A DNA stretch of 64,000 bases, from NCBI GenBank assembly GCA_000733355.1, contig JNVV01000024.1, forward strand, positions 372,153 through 436,152, in the 5' to 3' direction. The notes under the pieces are model-generated. The model was given only the letters and a program-made list of their open reading frames with translations, did no database searches and was not told the origin of the DNA. The translations under genes and the position numbers were made by a program. This stretch comes from Falciphora oryzae (Eukaryota; Ascomycota; Sordariomycetes; Magnaporthales; Magnaporthaceae). Shown here piece by piece: positions 1-10,079 of the stretch (positions are counted from its first letter, which is position 1; each line of letters opens with the position of its first letter).

Positions 1-2
1 TT

Positions 3-404
3 TTTATCGATTACTACAACGAGTACGTGGAGTACGCCGAGATGAAAGAAGCCCAGTGTGCCCCGCCAGGTGCCTCGAGCCCCGGACAAGTCAAAAGCAG
101 TTTCGCTAGGATCGAGTGTTATTTGGTTCCTGCTTCTGTGAAGAAGAATGATTTGTGGATTTATAATGACTCCCTGAGGCTAACATGGCATCCTGATGGG
201 ACATACGAGATGAAACTAGACGGGAGGTACTTTTTCATACCAATGGTTACAGCGGGGTGGACCTTGAGTGGCCTCGTTGTCAAGTTTACTGGCCGGGATG
301 CGACGGAGATGATACGCCTCGGGCTGGCGGAGATTCACCAAAATCCGTCCAACGGAACCCCATGGTGCCCCGCCGGTGAGAGGAAGAGCGTTGTAATAGT
401 GTAA
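3..404 (+). CDS. 3' end of an unrecognised protein (partial)
   Basis: The frame is open from the window edge to a TAA at 402-404, so the start lies upstream; the GTG at 27 is only an internal codon. About 133 residues are visible. They are soluble-looking, with a Trp/Tyr-rich middle (LRLTWHPDGTYEM), and end in a Val/Ile tail (KSVVIV). No signal peptide, membrane segment or known motif is seen, and I do not recognise the family. Codon use is like that of ordinary genes in the window. The call as coding rests on frame length, composition and the absence of stops, so it is moderate. Confidence 0.45.
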   Translation, partial: FIDYYNEYVEYAEMKEAQCAPPGASSPGQVKSSFARIECYLVPASVKKNDLWIYNDSLRLTWHPDGTYEMKLDGRYFFIPMVTAGWTLSGLVVKFTGRDATEMIRLGLAEIHQNPSNGTPWCPAGERKSVVIV

Positions 405-1224
405 ATATTTATTTAACTACCCTATTCTGTGCAATATGTATTCTCGGAGGGCACTCCCACAAGGATTTGTGGTCACGGCCGCGGAATCGATAATTCGAGC
501 GGGTGTGTATAGCCCACACTACCACCTAATTAGTAAGAAGAAAACAATTTATAAACGAAGTCGAGCAATGGTTGATGTGGCCGACAAATACTGCCCCTCG
601 TACTCGAGCATCCATACACTTAATTACCTTTATTTCTACAATAACTACCTGAGCGACTGGCCGAACTATGAGTTGTTGTTTGGCCTTAGGGCGCTTCGCC
701 CTGCGGATCCTGTTGGCCACGCCCCAGTGCCGAGCACTTGATCGGCAGCTAACTGTCACAGTAGCTTAAGTTGGAAAACAATATAACCTGGAAATTCCGC
801 TGGGATTCATGGGGATAGGCAAGGCTGCAAACAGAGTTATAGCATTGTGGTGCACTTTTGAATGCGTTTAAGCAGCAGAATAATGCTTTATATCATCGCA
901 ATCGGCGCGATCGATAATTATGAGGTCTACAGCTGAGGCTATGAGGTCTATCTGGAGTGTACTCAAAAACGAACCATCCAGCGGGAAACAAGGTCGAAGC
1001 GAAAAACGAAGACAAGATAACAACGTTGAAGACCTTGTCCGTCAAAGCTCTAATTAGCCGAAATAATGTACCGCCGCTGCTTTTGGCCAGTGCTCAAGCA
1101 GAGAGTACGCCCATCTACTTCTTCATAGCATCTGGGGAATCGGCACGTCGCCGCCTCCCGCCTCCAAAGCCCAGCTCTTTCGCTGTTGTTTTAGGCAGCG
1201 GCGACGGTTTCGGTTATGTTCTGC
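405..1224. other. Intergenic, no supported gene
   Basis: About 820 bp between the first ORF and the end of the repeat-peptide gene. Open frames on both strands overlap and look like chance. No tRNA, repeat or clear promoter element was seen. Confidence 0.5.
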
Positions 1225-1876
1225 TTAGTGGGTGGCACCGCCCTCGTTGTGGACAACAGTCATGCTCGCAACGGCCTCCTCAAGGGGCGCGCGAGGCTCG
1301 ACGGCGTTGCTGGCGCCACGGGGTTGGTTGGGCCGGGAGACCTGCGTGGCCTTGGACGGCGAGAGCGGCGGGTCCTCCTCGCGGCGCTGCCTGGGGGCGG
1401 CGCCGCCTTTGTGGTGGACGACGGTCACGTCGGCAACCCCCTCCCCGAGCAGGGCACGAGCCTCGACGGCGCCGTGATCGTCGCGGGGGGGATGCCAGTT
1501 GGCGGCGCGCCCTCGTTGTGGACCCGGGTAGTCTTCGTTTTGGCGCGGTTAAGGGGCTCGCGGCGCTGCTTGGGCGGCCGTTGCCGGAGTTGTGGGCCTG
1601 GGTGGTCCTCATCGCCGCGGCTTCAAGGGCCCTCACGGCGCTGGCGAGGGGCGGCACCGCCTTCGTTGTGGACAATCGTCATCGTGCGGGTGCTGGCTTC
1701 AACTCGTCGCGACGATGCCAGTTGGCGGCGCCGCCCTCGTTATGGACAACCGTCATGTCGGCGACGACCTCCTGGAGCGGAGCGCGAGGCTCGATGGAGG
1801 CGGCGTCCTTGCCGGGCAGCGTGACAGGGGAGGCCAGTGCCATGGTGGTAAGGAAGACAGCGGCGCAAGCCTTCAT
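1225..1876 (-). pseudogene. Secreted repeat peptide precursor-like gene, frame broken
   Basis: On the minus strand an ATG at 1876 opens a typical fungal secretion signal (MKACAAVFLTTMALASP), followed by a short spacer and then repeats built on VVHNEGGA. The repeat also occurs near 1650-1683, 1501-1531, 1394-1428 and 1230-1263. The last copy ends GGATH before a TAA at 1225-1227. Several copies are followed by a basic pair (WHRR, RQRR). The reading frame does not hold: there is a stop just after the first unit (about 1679), the second unit ends in a stop, and copy three lacks one base. A signal peptide, repeated cores and dibasic sites are the layout of fungal kexin-processed precursors such as dikaritin RiPPs. 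No UstYa-type or other tailoring gene is seen in this window. It may be a pseudogene or a gene with unrecognised introns; the product is inferred. Confidence 0.5.
1230..1757 (-). repeat. Five degenerate copies of a ~34-bp coding repeat
   Basis: On the plus strand each copy reads roughly as a GGCGGC(A/G)CCGCC core followed by TCGTTGTGGAC and then (A/G)(A/T)CGTCAT or close to it. Copies lie near 1230-1263, 1394-1428, 1501-1531, 1650-1683 and 1725-1757. Spacing varies from about 75 to 165 bp. Two copies (1264-1303 and 1758-1795) also share a flanking block that encodes EPRAPL(Q/E)E on the minus strand, so the original unit was longer. Confidence 0.7.
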
Positions 1877-2473
1877 CTTGGGCGACTGGAGTGTCCGAAA
1901 GACCTCGGTGCTGAGGAGGAAATGTAATGCTATCAGGGGCTGGCGGAAAGCGCTTGGTGGACTTGCTGCTTGTGTTGCGAAGGCTGATGCAGAGGAATTG
2001 TTGTCTGGCCGTGTGATGATAGAGTGGGAAAAAGCAGGCTAGAGAAGGAGGGTTGGATCATGTTCATATACAGGAATGTCTGTGAAACTAGATTATTGCC
2101 ATAGTTCTTCGTTTCCTTCGGGTTTCTCTCTCTACCGGATGCTAGACATCGAAATCGGAAAACCCGGTTGCCTCTTGCGCTGCCTGCAGGCCCATGTCTT
2201 GCTGAAGACTGGAGACTAGAACATACCTCCTCGGGTGCCAAAATCCAATGTGGAGCTCGCTAGATGCCAAACCTTCTTTGCGGCAAACCCTAAAGTTTAA
2301 TTTCTCCGGTCATCTCCGTGGAATCGCCATCCTCCACCTATCATTCTGTGATCCAGCGCCACGGCGATTAACGACTCTCTTGACGTTTAAGCGACTGGTA
2401 GGGTGCTACCAAGGTAGCACAAAAGGGACATGGATGCCCATGGCCACTGTGGATGTTGGCTAAAAATGGAGTC
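1877..2473. other. Upstream region of the repeat-peptide gene, no gene seen
   Basis: About 600 bp between the repeat-peptide start and the MITE. No open frame here has a protein-like character. It would hold the promoter of the minus-strand gene, but I cannot point to a specific site. Confidence 0.4.
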
Positions 2474-2476
2474 TAA

Positions 2477-3157
2477 GGGGCTGTTCTAGACTATTCCGGT
2501 TTTTTGTTTTTTCCATACTATTTTTGCCAACCGCTTGAAAAACCGATGGTGGACCCGAGGCCCCCCGGCCCAAATCCCTGTGAAACGCCAAATAAGCATA
2601 GCTTTTCCCCCGCCAGAAGTACCATTTTGACCAGGCCAACGAGTCGCCTGGAAGGAGGCCCTGTAAACCACGTGTGGCTTTTGATTAGGGAGGGTCTAGG
2701 AAGGTCTAAAAGGGATAAAACCGGCCGGCCCGGGGGTCGAGTCCGGTAAAATGCACCAAGTTAATTCGCTTATTTTAACTACAATTTTTATTTGTTTAAT
2801 ATACAAAATATACCATTCAATTCGTTTTTTCTTGTTCTATCCAATAAATATTTTTTTTGTCGCTTCTAATCGGTGCGCACCGCGCATTGGACCAATAATA
2901 GCAAAAGTTTTTGACAACTAGTACCTGGATTTGCCACCCTTTTCCCTTTTCGTGGCAAATCCCCCCGTGGTGGCCCGCTCCTTTGCGACAGATAGACGTT
3001 TCGTGTCGGCCCTGGATGGGAATCCACTAACAAACGGGCCCAAATATACATGAATGGGCCCCGGAAGTTGTCCATTTTGAGAATTAAGCTTAAATCAGGG
3101 CAAAAAAACCACAGGGGGGGTCAAAAAACCAAAAACCGCATTGTCTAGAACAGCCCC
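2477..3157. mobile_element. MITE with ~36-bp imperfect TIRs and TAA duplication (PIF/Harbinger-like)
   Basis: The left end reads GGGGCTGTTCTAGAC and the right end is its exact reverse complement. Similarity continues inward for about 20 more bases through a T-rich stretch (CGGTTTTT type). Each end is flanked by TAA (2474-2476 and 3158-3160). A 3-bp TAA/TTA duplication with G-rich TIRs is typical of PIF/Harbinger elements. The 681-bp interior has no transposase, so it is non-autonomous. The interior is AT-rich around 2760-2860. Confidence 0.75.
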
Positions 3158-3596
3158 TAAGCTTGCTTGCCGAGCCGGAAGGACCCGTTGGCATCGTTCG
3201 CCTAGCCTCAAATGCCGCCTCAAGGGCTGAGCTGTCAAGCTTCTCGAAAAATAGGCTCCCCATAATCGTGCGGCTTGAAAAGATGTAATGCGGGCCGAGC
3301 CACTGGAGACGAGGGAGGCTGGTAGGGAGCGCAAATTTTTGACCCGAGTCGATTGGTGGAAACAGCTTTCTGAGGTCACCCCACCGGCTCTTTACCGCTG
3401 ACGCACGGCCAGATCTTCCTTTGCCCGCTGCCATTGCGGATCTCTTGATCGGCTTAACCGATCGATCTATCGGAAGCTTCAAGCCCGCATGCAGCCAGGA
3501 AGTCCTGATCGGGGGTGGGAGCTTGCAGGTTTTGTGCTGTCTCTTGCAATTATACCCGATTGGGATGGCTTTCAGCCCCAGGGTGCACGACACCAC
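3090..3596 (-). pseudogene. Unrecognised ORF whose 3' end is replaced by the MITE
   Basis: A minus-strand frame runs from 3596 into the right TIR of the MITE and ends inside the element at 3090. The part from about 3430 to 3161 is protein-like (for example GPHYIFSSRTIMGSLFFEKL), and the last ~24 codons come from the transposon. If the element and one TAA copy are removed, this frame meets a TAG about five codons later, so the insertion hit the extreme 3' end of an ORF. The N-terminal half is less convincing and may contain an intron. I do not recognise the family. Confidence 0.3.
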
Positions 3597-4808
3597 TTTC
3601 TAAGCCCTGGAGAAGCAACCATGGACACGAATCCGTAAAGTGTCGGCCGAAAGATCAGGGAGAGTGGAAGTAACACAGAGAAGATAAAATTCTAGAAATA
3701 TCCATCCTTCCTATCTGCTGCGCCATCTCGCACCTCAAAAAAGCGAGGCACCACCGTCGAAGATGCGCAGTCTTAGTGTTCTTGATGTAACAGCACGGAT
3801 GGTCGATGACAACCGGTACCGCAGATGATCTCGGCAGTATTGGCTGTACTTGTCTACCTTGCGATAGCTCGCTTGGTTTCACCGCTTCACCTCCTTACTC
3901 CATTCCTAGACATCATCTCCGAACCCATAAAGTTCGGCCAGGAGAACCGCTACGCCCAAGTCTATAAACACCCCGGCCGGTTATGCCCCCCAACCCCTGC
4001 GTGGGCGAAACATGATAGCTCTAAGGATCGAAAAGACCCTTGGCACAGCCGCCAGAGCCCACAGCCGTCATGTGAGGGGATTGTCAGCTGCGAGGGTGAG
4101 CACCGAGACGATGTACAGTATCGACTGCCCGGCCGCGTGCGCGCCATGATCAGCGAATGGTAGCCTTGGGAGGGGGCTCCCGCTGCGCCCCATGTGGCCG
4201 TCCGCAAGCCCGCCATGGGCTTGTTGGCCTGGGGGCGGACACACGAGACTGTGATCCCTATGGACGTGGCGCGCGGGGTCAATGTCTGATACTTCTACTG
4301 TCGGGAACGCTGAGGCGAGCTTGCCGGAGCGAGGTCATTGGGGCAGTAAACAAAACAATGAACGGGGAAGTCGGGAAACCGCATGACATTTATCCACTTG
4401 ACAGACAGTCCTCGGTGTCGAGGGTCGACAATATCGCAGCAGAGGACAAAGGATTGGGGACTTGACAAAGAAAGACATTGTGGGCTTGCAATCTGCTCCT
4501 GTCACGCAAACCTCGGCAGGCAATGGGCGTGGACAGCGAGATTGTCAAAGTGGCCGTCCGTGTTGGCCCTGAAGCAGGCGCGGCTTCTGAGTCTTGCATC
4601 TCGAGAGGCACCGATTGCTCCATTCAACCACCCAGCCAACCATCCCCATATCTGCATGTAGCATAGGTAGAGGTGCAAGCAGGGCGGTAACACGCGCTTG
4701 CCTGGTACCTTGTGTCACTATCGTAAATGTGATTATTAGTGCTAGGAATGTGCTGTGAACCATTCACCTAGCTTCGAGAAAAGGGCCGACACATGAGGGA
4801 GATATAGT
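3597..4808. other. Intergenic, no supported gene
   Basis: About 1.2 kb. Short open frames overlap on both strands with no consistent codon pattern, and no RNA gene or repeat was recognised. Confidence 0.45.
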
Positions 4809-5232
4809 TTAGGGCATGTCCTCTGGTTGGGCCACAATGCCCGATGCTTCTGAGGTGCTACCTGCGCCGCTTGGGGCCGGGGGTTCCAGCCTCGTCGTCC
4901 TCATCGCCCCTTCGGCGGACTCGGCCGATGGTGACATTGGCATGGATGGTGGGACCTCGGCCTTGGCTTCCGCCGCCATCTCGGCTTTGATCAGGGGCGC
5001 CTGCGCCAGCATCCAGTCCGCCGGCCGTGATCCTAGCGCTTCGCCGGGGCTGCGGGGTTGCGCTGCTTGGCGTGACGGGTGCTTGGCCCCTGATGTTCTC
5101 GCGGGGATATGGGCGCGGGGCGGACGGTTGGCTATGGGCCCTGGTTGCTGCCTGCTCTGCGCCGCGTCGATTCCTGGCCCTCCTCGCCTCTTTGGGCGTG
5201 ATTGTCGGTAGCTGTTTTTTTTTTTTTTTCAA
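4809..5232 (-). pseudogene. Decayed C-terminal copy of the 5937-7592 family
   Basis: Two minus-strand frames together match the C-terminal part of the neighbouring 551-residue protein. One frame gives WMLAQAPLIKAEMAA, compared with WMRAQVPLIEAEMAA in the intact protein. Another gives GRVRRRGDEDDEAG ending PKRRR, compared with GRIRQRANEDN ending SKRRR. Matching therefore switches frame, and the N-terminal two-thirds is missing. It is a truncated, frameshifted paralogue in the same orientation about 0.7 kb downstream of the intact copy, which suggests an old tandem duplication. A T15 run (5215-5229) lies at its upstream edge. Confidence 0.6.
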
Positions 5233-5900
5233 TAAGCGAGAATCGGCACCGGGGACTCTGCAATGGGAAATTTGCCTTTATATAATTCTTTTTTAAACCC
5301 CGGTTGAAGTTTGCAAGCGAATTCCCCCCTTCGGCGGTGGTAGAAAAAAAAAGGATTTACTGCTATCTGGCTTTATCTATACGTGCTTGGCCCTCCTTGG
5401 GCGTCCCTCTTTAAGGCTCGAAAATTTTGTGAGTCCAGACCTTCTCGAAAGGCGAGGGGGTGGCCGGCTTTGTATATTCACCGAAATATGAGCTGGTAGG
5501 GGGCCCATCAGGCAATCAAGCGAACAGCAGGACTACGCAACAAAGCATCTCGCCCCACCTAAGGACGTGGGACGCGGCTGCGGTGGGGTCAAGCGCCACA
5601 GCGACTTCTGTTTTACCCATGGTCTAGCCCTGGGGAACGTGACGCAGCAGCAGAAGAGGTGATTTCCTCAAGAGATGGGTATGTGGTCTTGTGGGCGAGG
5701 ATGTTATCCGGCTTTTGCTTGTCTCCTCTTCAAGGCACAGGAGCGATGGCATCAACACCGAGGTCTCGCGGAGGCCTGGTGAAAGAGACACTTCTGGCGG
5801 GTCTTTGGGATATTTTCACAAAGTTCAGGGAGTCCCTGGCTTTATTTTTCAACCGCGCTTTTGGCAGTTACGAAAACTACTATGGAACCCCCCCACCCGC

Positions 5901-5933
<33 letters not shown>

Positions 5934-5936
5934 ATG
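5233..5936. other. Gap between the two family copies, with an A31 run
   Basis: About 700 bp with no credible gene. It contains a run of 31 A at 5902-5932, only four bases from the stop codon of the minus-strand gene, so the transcript of that gene would have a U31 run directly after its stop. Confidence 0.55.
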
Positions 5937-7592
5937 TTACCACCAAACACGTCCTCCGCCAGTCGGGGGATCGGGGGTTGGCTCCGAGGGCGATGGCGAG
6001 GAATCGGGGGTTGGCTCCGAGGAAGATGTTGATGCAATGCTGACTGGAGTCCTGCTGCCGTCCGGAGGTGTGGGTAGTCCGCTCTGCCCGGGCTGGTCTT
6101 GTTTGCCTTCCCCGCTTCGCGCTTCCGCCAGAACAGGGCTGCTGAGGTGCCCCCTGCGCCGCTTGGAGGTTTGAGCTGTAGGCACGTTGTCCTCATTGGC
6201 CCTTTGGCGGATCCGACCCTCTGAGGCCGATGGTGCCATTAGCATGGCTGCTGCCGCCATCTCGGCCTCGATCAGAGGCACCTGCGCCCGCATCCAGCCC
6301 AGTGGCCGCTCCTTTTGCATGCGCTTCTTTTGCACGCGGTGGTAATACCACGCCTGGTTGATGAAGTCGCGGATTGTCTTGTCGCCGGCGACCTTGTCGC
6401 GCGTGTTGAGAGCGTTCAGGCGTTTGCGATTCTCATCTCTCCGCCGCTGCCAGATCCTCTCGGTGCCTTCGCCGTACACGCACCAATGCCACTCATCCAT
6501 GTCCTGTTCCAGCTTTCTGCGCTCCTCGTCGCTGCTGGGACCCTGGGGGCCCTTTTCTGAGAGATACTCCTCCGTCTCGTATGCCTCCAGCCGGCCCTCG
6601 CGCAAGAACTCCTCCCAGCGCCAGAAGTACGTCTTGGCAAGCCGGTCTTCCTCAGACTTGCAGTTGTCGACCCAGAAGTACACGAAGCACATGTATTCGG
6701 CCCAGGTAGACAGTTTGTCCTGTTCCGCAGGGTCCTCCTTCAGCACGTAAGGGTGCCGGAAGCCGTGCGCATCGAGCTTCCTAGCGACCTCGTCGACGTA
6801 CTCAGCGAAGCTGCCGGTGCCGCCATTGGACCGCAGCTTTTCCATATCCTCCTGGGTCCACCTCTGCCGGTCCTCCCATTCCTTTCTTATCTTCTTCTCC
6901 GCCGTCTCCGGGTCGCGGAGGGGCTCGCCGTGGTAGCCTCTCAAGTTGATCTGATCGTGCTGAAGCTCCGCTAGCCTGCGCTCTCGGAACAGCGCAAAGT
7001 GCCGATCTGTGTCGGGGAAGCCCCTGTTGCCCCGCTGCCAGTCCCGAAACTCCCTCCAGTGCTCAAGCTGATTCCGGTACGCCAACCATTCGTGGCGATC
7101 GAACAGGCCTAGTTTCGATTCAGAGGCACAGTGCCACGGACGCAACAGTTCATCGAAGCGGAGGTGGTCGTAGTAAATGTCGGGGACTAGACTTGGCGAA
7201 TAGAGCGGTCGGCCGCCTTCCTCGACCAGGTCGCCGTGCAGCGCCAGAGCTCCGTGTATGTCGGGTCCATATGGCACTTCCGCCGTTTGAAAACAGACTA
7301 GGTTGGGCGTGGGAACAATTGGGGCCGGCGCGTCGTAATCTCGGAGGAGGTCTTCGTCGGTTAGGGCGACGAGGCGCGCGGAGACTGCGTCGAGGTCGGC
7401 AGGCAGGGAGTGTGCGAAGTAGCACCAGTTGACAGTCGACCCAGCTGTTTTGTCGACAACGAGTGTCTTCGGCTGCAAAGCCGGTGAATTGGACATTGCG
7501 TCAGAAAACGGGAGGCAGTCCAGCCTGAGGCGAGCGCATATGTTGCAGCTGGTTGGTTGGGGGTGCGGTTGGCCTCGAGGGTGGCTGCCCAC
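5937..7592 (-). CDS. Uncharacterised charged Trp/Tyr-rich fungal protein, 551 aa
   Basis: A single open frame from ATG 7592 to TAA 5937-5939; an internal ATG at 7499 is an alternative start. The N-terminus has CNICARLRLDC, a small Cys cluster too short to call a zinc finger. The middle (roughly residues 150-400) is rich in Trp, Tyr, Glu and Arg, for example WREFRDWQRG and TWAEYMCFVYFW. This style is known from expanded families of unknown function in Sordariomycetes. The C-terminus (from about 430) is disordered, with a basic KRRR stretch that may be a nuclear signal and Pro/Ser/Thr repeats of the SEPTPD type. A truncated relative lies at 4809-5232. The gene is divergent from the FHA-kinase gene, sharing a ~570-bp intergenic region. 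No function can be assigned. Confidence 0.75.
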   Translation of the reverse strand: MGSHPRGQPHPQPTSCNICARLRLDCLPFSDAMSNSPALQPKTLVVDKTAGSTVNWCYFAHSLPADLDAVSARLVALTDEDLLRDYDAPAPIVPTPNLVCFQTAEVPYGPDIHGALALHGDLVEEGGRPLYSPSLVPDIYYDHLRFDELLRPWHCASESKLGLFDRHEWLAYRNQLEHWREFRDWQRGNRGFPDTDRHFALFRERRLAELQHDQINLRGYHGEPLRDPETAEKKIRKEWEDRQRWTQEDMEKLRSNGGTGSFAEYVDEVARKLDAHGFRHPYVLKEDPAEQDKLSTWAEYMCFVYFWVDNCKSEEDRLAKTYFWRWEEFLREGRLEAYETEEYLSEKGPQGPSSDEERRKLEQDMDEWHWCVYGEGTERIWQRRRDENRKRLNALNTRDKVAGDKTIRDFINQAWYYHRVQKKRMQKERPLGWMRAQVPLIEAEMAAAAMLMAPSASEGRIRQRANEDNVPTAQTSKRRRGHLSSPVLAEARSGEGKQDQPGQSGLPTPPDGSRTPVSIASTSSSEPTPDSSPSPSEPTPDPPTGGGRVWW

Positions 7593-8160
7593 GGCGAAAA
7601 AAATCTACCGTCTCACAACATGAAATCTCAGCCTAAGGAAATAATTGTGACCAAGCCAAGCGCCAAGCGCTCCGAAATACCTGCTCTCTGTGGGCCCCCT
7701 CTGAGCACACTCAAAGGGGGTTGACTCAACGGTTTGCGTGCAGCAATTAGGCTCCTTCGTCAAGCCTAACGCGAGGGGCCTGGCCATGATGTTTGTTTGG
7801 CTTGCTTGATAGATACGCAAAGGTTTTGCTTCGCATGCGAGGCATGCAGCCAAGTGCTGCTGCGGCTGTGATCGCGTTGAGATGGCTTGTGGCAAGGACA
7901 TGATGACAGCAAGAGAGGGCTGGCGCCAAGCAGCAAGCAGACTTATACAAACAAACGTAGTTCCTTGCTAGTCACCGACCTGCCTATATAGGTATGCTGC
8001 CTACTCTCTTCTCCTTCTCAGGCTCCTCCTCCTTCCTCCCTACTCCATCTTCACATCTCAGCTCCTTTCCTGCTTTCCAACCTCCCCGCCGCTTCCTCCA
8101 TGACCCTTTTTTTTAATCCTTATCCTCCACTTCGGCTTCCTTTTTCCCGTGATCGTCGCC
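7593..8160. promoter_or_regulatory. Shared upstream region of two divergent genes
   Basis: About 570 bp between the ATG codons of the minus-strand 551-aa gene and the plus-strand FHA-kinase gene. The last ~100 bp before the kinase start (about 8004-8100) is strongly C+T-rich on the plus strand, a common feature of fungal core promoters and 5' leaders. A TATATA stretch lies at about 7983-7990. Promoter function is inferred. Confidence 0.4.
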
Positions 8161-8829
8161 ATGAACGACGCGGACTTGATCGCCCGTCTCTATCCCGCAT
8201 TCAGTCTTGCCCAGGACGTTACCACCGAATGGATCACCCAGAATCCCACCCACGTGAAGGGTGCCAAGGCCCCAGTCTTGAAACACAGCCGCGGCGAGGG
8301 AGGAGCAACTACTCCTCCTATGCAACCGCTGGACTCATCCAACAAGTACTCCCGCAGCCCCTGCATCGAGCCCCGGTTTAGCTCGAAGAGGAAAAACCCC
8401 TGCGGAATCGTCTTCGGTTCCGCGCCAAGCTGTGACTTTGTGATGAAAGACATTCAAGGCATCAGCCGCCAACACTTTGCCTTCACTTTTGACGAGGACT
8501 ACCGCCTCGTTATCGATGATCTCGGCTCTTCGTACGGCACTGAAGTTACCTATGAGCTCAACAAGAAAGACGAGCTAGGGCGGAATGTCCAGAAGCTCGA
8601 GGGCGAAGGTAACAGGTCTTCCTTCCGGTGGATAGTCGGCGGCACCGACTTCCTGGTCAAAGCCGGACTGGGCTCTTTGTACATAGAACTTGGCGGTATC
8701 AACACCGTATTCATGTTCTACGTCGAGACCCAGCATCAATGGAACTCGGAGGAGTACCGTGCCAACGTCTCTCGATTCCTTGGCGAAGACCCGGTGGTGC
8801 CGACTAGTCTTCTCGGCGGCCTCACCATA
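8161..8829 (+). CDS. FHA-domain serine/threonine kinase, 5' half, cut by transposon
   Basis: The ATG at 8161 sits in a GTCGCC-ATG context and is the first AUG of the frame (an in-frame GTG at 8149 lies just upstream). Residues ~80-135 form a forkhead-associated domain with the expected landmarks: GIVFGSAPSCDFVM, then ISRQHF, then LVIDDLGSSYGT. FHA domains bind phosphothreonine peptides. The frame is open up to the ATA codon at 8827-8829, whose TA is the target site of the pogo-like element. The kinase half starts again at 24912 in the same frame. Joined with the intron removed, the gene would encode about 535 residues, an FHA-N-terminal kinase in general layout like Chk2/Rad53-type proteins. 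As it stands, the transcript runs into the element and adds a short His/Pro-rich tail. Confidence 0.8.
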
Positions 8830-8888
8830 AAGTCGGTGCACCCCCTGTCCGCGCACCCCCCTGTCCGCGCACCCCCCTGTCCGCGCAC
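8830..8888 (+). repeat. Left TIR of the pogo-like element with three internal GTCCGCGCAC units
   Basis: After the terminal AGTCGGTGC the sequence CCCCC(C)TGTCCGCGCA occurs three times in tandem. The right TIR has the same unit twice, inverted. Short subterminal tandem repeats may be transposase binding sites; this is inferred. Confidence 0.8.
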
Positions 8889-8969
8889 TAATGTATCTTT
8901 CGGCCCGGGCACCACGCACACTTTATATCTTCCATATTTTGATCAAAATTCATCCGTTTGACTTCATTT

Positions 8970-9845
8970 TTGGTGCATTCTGTAGCCAAGTCGACGCAAA
9001 AGGGCTGGACAGAAGAAAACGTCGCCGAGGCCTTCGCTTTAATGCGAAAGGGCTGGTCCCGGCGGGCGGCCGCCTTTGATCAGGGGATACCTGAGTCCAC
9101 TTTACGAGGCCGCATTAAAGGGGCCGAGCCCTATCAGCAAGCACAAGAGCGGTTCCAACGGCTTTCCGCGGTGCAAGAAAAACACCTGGCCAAATGGGTA
9201 GCCATCCAGGCCGCCCTAAGGCTTCCCCCAACCCACGGAGAATTGCGTTATTATGCGCAAGAGATCCTCTATACGGCAGGCGATAAAGCACCCTTTGGGA
9301 AGCGTTGGGCGGTCGGATTTTTGGCCCGGAATTTAGAGATCTAAGTCCACAGAGGCAAAGCTATGGAAAAAGCCCGTGTAAACGGTACTATTACGGAAAT
9401 AATCACGGAATGGTGGCGAAAGCTAGATATCTTTGAGATTAAGGAGATCCCCCTTCAAAACCGCCACAATATGGATGAGGGCGGTTTTTAAGAGGGCAGG
9501 ACCGGCAACGGGCTTGTTTTGGGATTCGCGGGGACCCGGCCGTTGCATAGAAAAAAGCCGGGATTACGGCAATGGATTTCCTTTATCGAATGCGTTTCGG
9601 CAATAGGGGTTAAGCAACGGCCCCTTATCATTTTTAAAGGAAAACATATGCAAAACTAATGGTTCCCGGATAGAAACGGCCAATTTGAGGATTGGGAATT
9701 CACTTGTACGGATAACGGCTGGACTATAAACCGTGCGGCTATAAAATGGCTGCAAAAAGTTTTCCTTCTAAGGACCCGGCCCGACCCCCCCGGCCCCCGT
9801 TTCCTGATCCTCGACGGCTACGGATTATACGTTATAAAGCGTTTC
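8970..9845 (+). pseudogene. pogo-type transposase, N-terminal and first DDE part
   Basis: The first ~125 codons (to a stop at 9344) have the psq/CENPB-like helix-turn-helix layout: TEENVAEAFALMRKG, ESTLRGRI, then a second helical DNA-binding part ending GKRWAVGFLARN. Beyond the stop the catalytic region is still readable in pieces: MDEGGF near 9471-9490 (normally MDETGF, first catalytic Asp), TDNGWT near 9710-9725, and LILDGYG near 9803-9825 (normally DGHGSH). Stops follow GGF and other sites, all explicable by G-to-A or C-to-T changes. The frame breaks at 9845, where the Copia LTR begins. Confidence 0.8.
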
Positions 9846-10079
9846 TGTTGGTAGGAGTGTTACTCCTGTAGGCTCGGAGATCTCCCAAAGGAAAGAACAA
9901 AGATCTATAGATCTGGAAAGGTGTCTGTATTGATGCATGATGGGGAAGGAATCTAGTTACAGGAAGGGGATCGCAAAATCCCCTTTTGTAAGCTCGTGGG
10001 AGCGCACGGCCCCTAGGCCTGCTGCTCCACGAGGCGTAGGCCCTTCCTGGATGCACGCGCTAGATCACGTGGACCAACA
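9846..10079 (-). repeat. Copia LTR (3' LTR of the minus-strand element)
   Basis: 234 bp, TGTTGG...CCAACA on the plus strand. Compared by eye with 23816-24049 there are eleven differences, all transitions. Ten have the T or A state in the other copy and one has it here. Confidence 0.9.

Noticed and set aside
957..2042. 361-codon plus-strand open frame
   Set aside because: It is Arg/Ala-rich with no motif and runs antisense to the signal-peptide repeat gene; GC-rich sequence makes such frames by chance.
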